The notes under the pieces were generated by a model. That model saw nothing but the letters and a program-made list of their open reading frames with translations, made no database searches and had not been told where the DNA came from. Of a stretch of 14,583 bases of DNA, positions 1 through 9,100 are shown in pieces (position 1 is the first letter of the stretch; each line of letters begins with the position of its first letter). Origin of the DNA: Neocallimastix lanati (nom. inval.). Lineage: Eukaryota; Neocallimastigomycota; Neocallimastigomycetes; Neocallimastigales; Neocallimastigaceae. The translations under genes and the position numbers were made by a program. The stretch spans positions 1 to 14,583 of the forward strand of contig JACVTC010000629.1 of assembly GCA_016946835.1 (NCBI GenBank), read 5' to 3'.

Positions 1-1558
1 AAAAACCATAAAAATGAAGAAAAAGAATTAAAATCATTTGGTTTAGTGGAAAAAATAACTTCTAAATATGAAGAAAGTGACAGCGAAAGAGATGATAATT
101 TTGAAGACATCAGACCATTATGTGAACCACATATTAATGATGCTTTGCTAATTGAATCAATAAATGAACCATATAATATAGATAATGATGAAAATCTGTA
201 AACATAATTGAAAGAAATATAGAAAGTAACGAAACAGTTGAATGGTATTATGATAGTGGAGCTTACGAACATGTAACTAATGATAAAAACCTTTTGAAAG
301 ATTATAAAGAAGATTTTGTACAACTAAGATGTGCAAACAATACTACTTTAGACTTTGAAGGATATGGTAGTTGTGAATTTACCATAAACAACTACCATAT
401 AAAATTAAACAAAGTGTTATATTCAAAAAAGGCACATAAAAACTTGATAAGTGCCATCGAATTCGCAAAAATAGGTATAACATCCGTTATTGAGCCAATA
501 AGTCAAGAAAAAGTAAAATTGACTATATCTGACTGTGATAAAAATGTTATCGGAACGTTTCTATCAACTGATTTTAATCAATTTAAAATAAACACAAAAA
601 GTATAATAAATAATCAAAATATTTATCATTAGATGATTTAGGGCAAAACAGTCTAGAAATATGGCACAGAAGAATGGGCCATCAATATATAAGAAATATT
701 TCTAAACATTTAGAACTACACGAGATCAAGATCCCAAAATGTAAAGAATGTAAAGTAGTAAAAATGAAGCATTCCCCACATAATGGGAACAATCCTAAAT
801 CAAACAAGATACTTGAAGTTATACACTCTGACATTTCGGGGCCATATAACAGTTCTATTAATGACAAAAAATATTTTATAACTTTCTTGGACGAATATTC
901 GTGGAAAGTTTGGCTCTTCACTTTAAAATCTAAAGCTGAAGCGCCAGACATTATAATCGATTTTCTAAAATACCTTAACAATCAATTTGATAATTATAAA
1001 GTTAAAATATTTAAAACAGATGGTGGTAAAGAATATAAAAATAAGAAAATAAGAAGATACTGTAAAGATAATGGAATTGAAAAATCATTCTCTCCACCAT
1101 ATTGTCCAGAAAATAATGGAAAAGCCGAAAGGATAAATCAAACAATAAAAAACACAGCTAAAACTTTATTATTTTGGGCAAAATTATCTGAAAATTTCTG
1201 GGAATATGCAGTAAGACATGCGGCTTATTTGTATAATATGATTCCTCATGAAGGAAATAATAATTTAATACCTGATGAAGTCATATCAGGAAAAAGTATT
1301 TCTTTAAAACACTTAAGAACTTTTGGATGTAAATGTTATTATATTGATAATATGGAAAACAAATCCAATTTCACTCCAAAAGCAAAGGAAGGAATATTTC
1401 TTGGTTTCAGCAAGAAAAATTACTCATATAGGATTATGGACATAAAAAACAAAAGAATACACCATGTCAGAGAAGTAGAATGTTTAGAGGAATGTCCAGC
1501 AAACTATATATATGAGAAAGAAGGATTTGTGGACCCATATTTCTCTTTTACAAAAATT

Positions 1559-3355
1559 GATAATAATATAGTAAATAATAATAATAATGAAAATAATCAT
1601 ATTATAAATGAAAATATAATTAATAATATAGAAAACATAAATAATGTTCTAAACAATGAAAATAATAATTTAAATGAAAACAATAATAATATTGATTTAA
1701 ATAACATTATTGTAAACGATAATTTAAACAATATGAACATGGATAACGAGGATAATAAAATAGAAGCAGAAAATAATTTACATGATAATAACACGAAAAT
1801 AATTATTAATATTTTAGATAATATGAATAATAATAAAAATATAGATAAAGGTAAAGAAAATATGGTTTATAATATTAACAACGACGATATAATTAATTTA
1901 AACAATAAAATAACAAAATTAAAACCATAACCTTAGAAAAGGACACAAAAACAAATAAACTATTGGATTTTAATAAAACAAATAACACACATAACAATAA
2001 ACACAATATTACTTTAGAACAAAATAATTTATACGCAAAAAATAATATTAATTCAAATGTAATTTCTGAAGTAAATAATGAAATTTCAACTAATGTAAAA
2101 CATAGTAACAATAATATAGTTCGTTTAAATAAAAATTATAATAAACAAAATACTAACACAGTACTAGAAAACCAAAATATACTTCAAAAGGTCAATAACA
2201 ATTCTTTAAATAATAATAATAATGATTTTATATTTACCAATATCCATGTAAACAATAAAAATAATTTGAATCATTCATTAAAAAACGTGGTAAATAATTC
2301 TTACATTGAAAAAGGTGAATGCAGTTATTCTTATAAAAATAAACATAATTGGGCAGAAAAAGGAAAAGATGCTGAAAATCCTTCAATTACCCATAAGGAA
2401 TATAGTAAAAAATCCTGTAAAAATGATATCGTTTTACCGACTCTGATTAATACTGTTAACTCAAATATAAATGATTCCAAGCCAACCGAAAATTCCCCTG
2501 CCAGTACTCCTGTAAAAACGCTTAAAGAAAATATTGATATTTCTAAATTTAAAAATGAAAAAAAATTTTAATAATAAAAATTATTCAAAAAATGAAGAAA
2601 ATTTTAATTTACAACCATTGGATAATGGTAAAATAATTAAATCTTATAATTTAAATTCAGACCCAATAATGACGAAGAATAATAATATTATGAATAATAA
2701 TTCCACTAAATTAAAATCTTTTAATACATCACGTGAATCTACAACATTTATTAATAAAGATAATAAGTTACATAAAATTAATGATAACAGTAATAAATCT
2801 ATGAAACTTAAAAATTTTTCAAAAATTAATCAAAAATTTATTAATAAATTTTTTTTCAAAATGTCAATAATAAAAAATATAATTAATGATAATAATAAAA
2901 TCAATACATCTGTAACAAATGATACTTTTGATAAAACATTTAAACTTTCCCTTAATAAATCTTTATATAATGAAGATTCTGTCACTAAAAATATTAAAGA
3001 TGACAATTTTAATAATAATATATTGCTACTAATGAAAATTTACTAGATAATGTTGTTGATGATAATCTATCAATTAACAATTATAATTGTTCAAATTTAG
3101 ATGAAAATGATGTTATTCCTATTGGCGATAAACTCCCCAGGATTCTTATTCTATTAACCATGATTTAGGTTCTGATACTAATTACATTAATAATAATATT
3201 ATTTCCATTATTTCTGACCAAGATGTAAATATGACTGATAATATGACAGGGATTAACAATCAGTCCGTACTCAAACGTCCTTTAAGTCCTGAAACTTTCT
3301 TTAATATTACTAATGATACTCTCGGCCTAAATATGATGTTTCCAATAATGAAAAA
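1559..3355 (+). repeat. AAT/AAC-rich low-complexity tract encoding the Asn-rich Pol spacer, copy A
   Basis: This is an almost GC-free stretch of AAT, AAC, AAA and GAT-type triplets between the integrase C-terminus and RT. It encodes long stretches dominated by Asn, with Lys, Ile and Asp. Breaks here sit in homopolymers (1907-1910, 2558-2565, 2846-2848, 2872-2877) or short AT repeats (near 3021). It matches the spacer of copy B (7756-9560) apart from these indels. It holds no second gene that I can support; minus-strand frames here are low-complexity shadows. Confidence 0.85.
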
Positions 3356-4916
3356 ATGGTTTTTACAATTTACTCTGATACACCTAATAGTTTTTTAATG
3401 AAGCTATTAATTGTCCTAATAAAAATTACTGGTATAAAGCTATACAAGATGAACTTAATAATTTATACAATAATAATGTTATGTCCATCGTTAATTACAT
3501 TCCTAAAAACAAAATCTTATTTCGACAAAATGGGTTTTTGCTACCAAAAAAGACTCTAATAATAATATTGTTAGATTTAAAGCTCGCCTAGTTGCTAGAG
3601 GTTTTAAACAACGTAGAGGTATTGATTATGAACTTACTTATTCTCCTACCTTAAACATTGATGGATTAAAGCTTATTATCGCTTTAGCAGCTAAGTTTAA
3701 TTGGAATATCTACCAATTAGATATTAAAGCTGCGTATCTCAACGCTCCATTAGATACTGATATTACACTACTATTCCACTAGGTGATACTAACTTTGGGC
3801 GGGGATTCTGGAAACTCAATAAAGCACTATACGGATTAAAACAATCCGGTAGGCAATAGGAACCAAACGATATACACAAAATTTTTAAATAAAAATGGAT
3901 TTAAACAAATAAAATCTGAAAAGTGTATATTTAAATATTCAAAGAATAATAAAACCAAATGCATCATAGGTTTATATGTAGACGATATGATCATAACTGG
4001 TGAAGACAAAGAAATACAAAATATAATTACAAAAATTAAAGAAAAATTTAAAATATCAAATTGTGGGACCAGCCGAAATTCATACTTGGCATAAAAATTG
4101 AAAAACAAAAGAATAAATATATTATATCACAAAATAGTTTTATAAATAATATATTAGACAAATTTAATATAAAAGAAATGAGAAAAAGAAAAACACCATG
4201 CACAGGAGACAACACTATCTCTGAAAATAATAAAACCTTTCAATAAAACAATCTACAAGAGTGCTATAGGTTCCTTAATATATCTATCAAAATGCACAAG
4301 GCCAGATATCGCATTCTCCGTGAACAAGGCTGCCAGAAAATCAGAAAAACCCACAATATCAGACTGAAATAAAATAACAAATATTTTCAGATATATAAAT
4401 AGTACTAAAGATTATAAAATTGTATATGATGGACAAGGGGAAATAATAGCATACAACTGATGCCGATTTTGGAGGTGAGTCTAAATGACAGGAAATCTAC
4501 GTCTGGTGGAATAATACTTATGGGAAACAGTCCCATATGCTGGATTTCTAAAAAAACAAACATGTGTAGCTACGTCTACAGCAGAAGCAGAATACATTAG
4601 CACATCCGAAAATATTAAAAAAATTCTATGGATCAGAAAATATTTTAAAAGAATTAATAAATTATAATAAAACAATTACCATTTTCACAGATAATTTAGC
4701 AAGTAAAATAACTATTGAAAATGGTGAAATCAATACAAAGTTAAAACACATAGATATTAGATTTCATTTTAATAGAGATAATATAGTAAAAAGGAAAGTA
4801 AAATTAGAATACAAAGATACAAAAGAAATGTTAGCTGACGCTCTCACTAAAGATGTTAATGGTACAAAAATGAGTATATTTGCAAATAAGATTTTTAATA
4901 TTAAAAAATCTAATTT

Positions 4917-4925
4917 GAGGGGGAG
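4917..4925 (+). other. Polypurine tract (PPT), copy A
   Basis: The nine-base purine run GAGGGGGAG lies immediately upstream of the TG that opens the LTR. This is where plus-strand DNA synthesis is primed in LTR retrotransposons. It is strikingly G-rich in an otherwise AT-rich element. It is read through as coding sequence in the Pol frame. Confidence 0.85.
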
Positions 4926-5115
4926 TGTTAACGTATGTTAATTTTATTAATATAAAGTTATAGTCTAGCTTAAGTTTAATAAAATATTAAATTAAATTAT
5001 ATTAAATATATTGTAATTACAAATTAAAATATAAATTAGTATGTATCTAGAACAAGCCACAATTAAATATAAAAACATGTAATTTTATCTGTACTTTAAA
5101 TCTTTGTTAACCATT

Positions 5116-5137
5116 TATATAACACTTGCGTTATATA
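5116..5137 (+). promoter_or_regulatory. Candidate LTR promoter element: TATA-like inverted repeat
   Basis: TATATAAC and GTTATATA form a perfect 8-base inverted repeat around the 6-base loop ACTTGC. The left arm resembles a TATA box and the position, two thirds into the LTR, suits a U3/R boundary. In such AT-rich DNA TATA-like strings are common, so the call rests mainly on the exact palindrome and its place in the LTR. The same element is at 11306-11327. A hairpin or protein-binding palindrome is the alternative. Confidence 0.4.
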
Positions 5138-5147
5138 TCTAATTATT

Positions 5148-5201
5148 AATAAATAAATATTAAATAATAATAGATTAAGAGTCTCAGTACTCTATAATAA
5201 A
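5148..5201 (+). terminator. Candidate LTR polyadenylation region
   Basis: Three AATAAA hexamers occur at 5148-5153, 5152-5157 and 5196-5201. A short inverted repeat (AGAGT ... ACTCT, 5178-5193) lies between the second and third. An R-region poly(A) signal is expected in an LTR, but AATAAA is frequent by chance in this composition. The same strings recur 6190 bases downstream. Confidence 0.3.
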
Positions 5202-5236
5202 TTACAAAGCTTTAAATTTAAAAATCGATTTTAACA

Positions 5237-5246
5237 AAGTATTAAG
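5237..5246 (+). other. Leader between LTR and Gag ATG; expected primer-binding site position
   Basis: Only ten bases (AAGTATTAAG) separate the inferred LTR end from the Gag start. A primer-binding site normally begins at or within a few bases of this point. The sequence does not begin with TGG, so it does not match a full-length tRNA 3' CCA end, and it does not resemble the copia/Ty5-type half-tRNA site for initiator Met. Priming mode is therefore unknown. The same leader occurs at 11427-11436. Confidence 0.5.
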
Positions 5247-6112
5247 ATGGCCTATCAATTTAACTTAGCTAAGGACCAACGTCTTCGTGGTGTATCCAAT
5301 TTTGCCACATGAATTTCCTTATCATGACTGCAGCTAGGAGATATGGAATGGAAGAATTCATTGAAGAAGATGTTATCTCTCACCTGAAGGATAATAACTA
5401 TAGACTTAATCCTAATGAAGAATCTAAGACGGTAAAAGCTATCCTGAAGATTATTGAGGAATTACAATTAAATCGTGGAGAAAATGTAAACTACAATGAA
5501 GTGTTTACTCAAAACCGAAATAGAATCATTGCTAAAGCAGAAGAGAAAGACTCTCAGTTAATGCTTATGGTGATTCAAAACGTTGAAGAAAAAATATTAA
5601 GGGAAGTTAGTAGAATGAAGAAAACATTCACAATTATGGAAAAACTAACTTCAAAATACGGTGATAAGAATAATGACACTGAATACTGGCTCAAGAAATT
5701 GCGAAAACTTAAGGCAAATGACCGCAGCCAAATAATGAAGATGGCTGATAGCGTAAATGAAATATTCGGTGAAATGGAAGATGCCGGAGTAAATTTGACT
5801 GAAAGGGAAAAATTAAAGTACATGTTCAATATTTTACCAAATGACTTTAAAAACATTATAGATGTAACTTTAGAAACTACCGCCAGACAATTATATGAAA
5901 GTATAAAAGATAGAATTTCAGCTAGATCATATCTAGAAAATTGGGAAAATACAATGGATGAACATGATGATCATGATGATCCAATGGATATAGATCTAAT
6001 TGAAAAACGTTATAAAAATAAAAACTATCATAAAGGAAAAGGTTTTGTTAAGAAAATAAACAGAAACAATAACAAACTAACAAAAATTTATATTGTCATA
6101 TTTGTGAGATAA
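5247..6112 (+). pseudogene. gag: Gag of copy B, frameshifted at two points
   Basis: The ATG at 5247 has a good context (A at -3, G at +4) and follows the LTR by ten bases. One G is missing near 5310 compared with copy C, where a Trp codon is present; this gives TGA at 5310-5312 after 21 codons. The main body is then open from about 5309 to 6112 and matches copy C residue for residue. A second break, A3 at 6074-6076 instead of A4, moves the frame so that this reading stops at TAA 6110-6112 before the zinc knuckle; the knuckle is instead read in the Pol frame. The product is the structural protein that forms the virus-like particle. As written copy B could not make full Gag, but both breaks are one-base events that may be sequence errors. 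Confidence 0.85.
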
Positions 6113-6135
6113 GAGGACATCTCACAAAAGATTGT
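6094..6135 (+). other. CCHC zinc knuckle (nucleocapsid) of copy B, in the Pol frame
   Basis: C-X2-C-X4-H-X4-C is encoded here in the same frame as Pol. That frame is open from 6073, just after a TAA at 6070-6072. Retroelement zinc knuckles bind genomic RNA for packaging. Its presence in frame with protease shows that the real open frame in copy B starts upstream of the Met at 6145, and supports a fused Gag-Pol arrangement. Confidence 0.85.
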
Positions 6136-6144
6136 AAATACAAT

Positions 6145-9100
6145 ATGAAAGCAAGAGAAAACAAAAAAGAAGGGAGGCAACAATCACTCTACCAGAAAAA
6201 CCATAAAAATGAAGAAAAAGAATTAAAATCATTTGGTTTAGTGGAAAAAATAACTTCTAAATATGAAGAAAGTGACAGCGAAAGAGATGATAATTTTGAA
6301 GACATCAGACCATTATGTGAACCACATATTAATGATGCTTTGCTAATTGAATCAATAAATGAACCATATAATATAGATAATGATGAAAAATCTGTAAACA
6401 TAATTGAAAGAAATATAGAAAGTAACGAAACAGTTGAATGGTATTATGATAGTGGAGCTTACGAACATGTAACTAATGATAAAAACCTTTTGAAAGATTA
6501 TAAAGAAGATTTTGTACAACTAAGATGTGCAAACAATACTACTTTAGACTTTGAAGGATATGGTAGTTGTGAATTTACCATAAACAACTACCATATAAAA
6601 TTAAACAAAGTGTTATATTCAAAAAAGGCACATAAAAACTTGATAAGTGCCATCGAATTCGCAAAAATAGGTATAACATCCGTTATTGAGCCAATAAGTC
6701 AAGAAAAAGTAAAATTGACTATATCTGACTGTGATAAAAATGTTATCGGAACGTTTCTATCAACTGATTTTAATCAATTTAAAATAAACACAAAAAGTAT
6801 AATAAATAATCAAAATATTTTATCATTAGATGATTTAGGGCAAAACAGTCTAGAAATATGGCACAGAAGAATGGGCCATCAATATATAAGAAATATTTCT
6901 AAACATTTAGAACTACACGAGATCAAGATCCCAAAATGTAAAGAATGTAAAGTAGTAAAAATGAAGCATTCCCCACATAATGGGAACAATCCTAAATCAA
7001 ACAAGATACTTGAAGTTATACACTCTGACATTTCGGGGCCATATAACAGTTCTATTAATGACAAAAAATATTTTATAACTTTCTTGGACGAATATTCGTG
7101 GAAAGTTTGGCTCTTCACTTTAAAATCTAAAGCTGAAGCGCCAGACATTATAATCGATTTTCTAAAATACCTTAACAATCAATTTGATAATTATAAAGTT
7201 AAAATATTTAAAACAGATGGTGGTAAAGAATATAAAAATAAGAAAATAAGAAGATACTGTAAAGATAATGGAATTGAAAAATCATTCTCTCCACCATATT
7301 GTCCAGAAAATAATGGAAAAGCCGAAAGGATAAATCAAACAATAAAAAACACAGCTAAAACTTTATTATTTTGGGCAAAATTATCTGAAAATTTCTGGGA
7401 ATATGCAGTAAGACATGCGGCTTATTTGTATAATATGATTCCTCATGAAGGAAATAATAATTTAATACCTGATGAAGTCATATCAGGAAAAAGTATTTCT
7501 TTAAAACACTTAAGAACTTTTGGATGTAAATGTTATTATATTGATAATATGGAAAACAAATCCAATTTCACTCCAAAAGCAAAGGAAGGAATATTTCTTG
7601 GTTTCAGCAAGAAAAATTACTCATATAGGATTATGGACATAAAAAACAAAAGAATACACCATGTCAGAGAAGTAGAATGTTTAGAGGAATGTCCAGCAAA
7701 CTATATATATGAGAAAGAAGGATTTGTGGACCCATATTTCTCTTTTACAAAAATTGATAATAATATAGTAAATAATAATAATAATGAAAATAATCATATT
7801 ATAAATGAAAATATAATTAATAATATAGAAAACATAAATAATGTTCTAAACAATGAAAATAATAATTTAAATGAAAACAATAATAATATTGATTTAAATA
7901 ACATTATTGTAAACGATAATTTAAACAATATGAACATGGATAACGAGGATAATAAAATAGAAGCAGAAAATAATTTACATGATAATAACACGAAAATAAT
8001 TATTAATATTTTAGATAATATGAATAATAATAAAAATATAGATAAAGGTAAAGAAAATATGGTTTATAATATTAACAACGACGATATAATTAATTTAAAC
8101 AATAAAAATAACAAAATTAAAACCATAACCTTAGAAAAGGACACAAAAACAAATAAACTATTGGATTTTAATAAAACAAATAACACACATAACAATAAAC
8201 ACAATATTACTTTAGAACAAAATAATTTATACGCAAAAAATAATATTAATTCAAATGTAATTTCTGAAGTAAATAATGAAATTTCAACTAATGTAAAACA
8301 TAGTAACAATAATATAGTTCGTTTAAATAAAAATTATAATAAACAAAATACTAACACAGTACTAGAAAACCAAAATATACTTCAAAAGGTCAATAACAAT
8401 TCTTTAAATAATAATAATAATGATTTTATATTTACCAATATCCATGTAAACAATAAAAATAATTTGAATCATTCATTAAAAAACGTGGTAAATAATTCTT
8501 ACATTGAAAAAGGTGAATGCAGTTATTCTTATAAAAATAAACATAATTGGGCAGAAAAAGGAAAAGATGCTGAAAATCCTTCAATTACCCATAAGGAATA
8601 TAGTAAAAAATCCTGTAAAAATGATATCGTTTTACCGACTCTGATTAATACTGTTAACTCAAATATAAATGATTCCAAGCCAACCGAAAATTCCCCTGCC
8701 AGTACTCCTGTAAAAACGCTTAAAGAAAATATTGATATTTCTAAATTTAAAAATGAAAAAAATTTTAATAATAAAAATTATTCAAAAAATGAAGAAAATT
8801 TTAATTTACAACCATTGGATAATGGTAAAATAATTAAATCTTATAATTTAAATTCAGACCCAATAATGACGAAGAATAATAATATTATGAATAATAATTC
8901 CACTAAATTAAAATCTTTTAATACATCACGTGAATCTACAACATTTATTAATAAAGATAATAAGTTACATAAAATTAATGATAACAGTAATAAATCTATG
9001 AAACTTAAAAATTTTTCAAAAATTAATCAAAAATTTATTAATAAAATTTTTTTTCAAAATGTCAATAATAAAAATATAATTAATGATAATAATAAAATCA

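Larger units (their letters stand above)
1..4941 (+). pseudogene. pol: Pol of copy A (PR-IN-RT-RH), multiply frameshifted as written
   Basis: The protein is the same Pol as copy B. Base 1 is a codon start in the Pol frame. The protease DSG codons lie at 252-260. Integrase lies in one unbroken stretch (about 625-1910) with D, D and E codons at 830, 1019 and 1127. The RT YVDD codons start at 3975. Breaks relative to copy B, with A-run or T-run lengths where relevant: A4 at 191-194 (stop TAA 199-201); T3 at 622-624; A4 at 1907-1910 (stop 1928-1930); A8 at 2558-2565; A3 at 2846-2848; A6 at 2872-2877; one T missing near 3021; one A missing near 3130; one T missing near 3319; T6 at 3391-3396 (+2); A4 at 3511-3514; one T missing near 3764; an extra A at 3858 making TAG; +3 near 3870-3878; +1 at 4065-4067, 4076-4078, 4232-4235, near 4455, 4479, 4550-4556 and 4637-4640. 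TGG has become TGA at 4365-4367. The 3' end is the best of the set: A5 at 4788-4792 keeps the frame through the terminal ADALTK motif to TAA 4939-4941. Indels far outnumber substitutions, so many breaks may be sequencing errors. Confidence 0.9.
1..5236 (+). mobile_element. Ty1/copia LTR retrotransposon, copy A (5'-truncated by window)
   Basis: This is the 3' part of a copia-type element. It begins inside Pol, just downstream of the Gag zinc-knuckle region; base 1 corresponds to base 6196 of copy B. It runs through protease, integrase, spacer, reverse transcriptase and RNase H to the purine tract and LTR. Aligned by eye to copy B it is nearly identical, with about 20 small indels. The offset starts at 6195 and drifts with each indel to 6190 at the LTR, so the indel list closes exactly. 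The left end is the window edge, not an element boundary. Confidence 0.95.
4926..5236 (+). repeat. LTR between copies A and B (311 bases)
   Basis: The inferred boundaries are TGTTAA at the left and TTAACA at the right, a perfect six-base terminal inverted repeat with the usual TG...CA ends. A polypurine tract lies directly upstream and the Gag ATG lies 10 bases downstream. It is identical by eye to 11116-11426. The length suits copia-type elements (Drosophila copia LTR is about 276 bases). It serves as 3' LTR of copy A and 5' LTR of copy B. Because no LTR here is flanked by host DNA, the ends rest on motif logic and not on a flank comparison. Confidence 0.88.

Noticed and set aside
682-981. 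Minus-strand 99-codon frame, repeated at 6879-7178 and 13069-13368
   Set aside because: It is the antisense shadow of the conserved integrase coding sequence; it recurs only because the element recurs and has no domain or start context of its own.
1597-2111. Minus-strand hydrophobic, Leu/Ile/Phe-rich frames opposite the Asn spacer (also 7794-8309 and 13985-14500), resembling membrane proteins
   Set aside because: Antisense of AAT/AAC triplets gives Ile/Leu/Val/Phe codons automatically. These are composition artefacts.
1559-3355. CRISPR-like or satellite array in the AAT/AAC-rich stretch
   Set aside because: No regularly spaced repeat-spacer unit is present; the region is irregular triplet low complexity and in frame with Pol in copy B.
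1963-3559. Several separate plus-strand frames in copy A (1963-2571, 2534-3046, 3356-3559) as distinct small genes
   Set aside because: Each aligns to a consecutive piece of the copy B Pol; they are fragments made by frameshifts, and at least one begins at TTG.
4921-5246. Target-site duplication flanking the elements
   Set aside because: Both sides of each LTR are element internal sequence, so no target duplication can be present or judged in this window.
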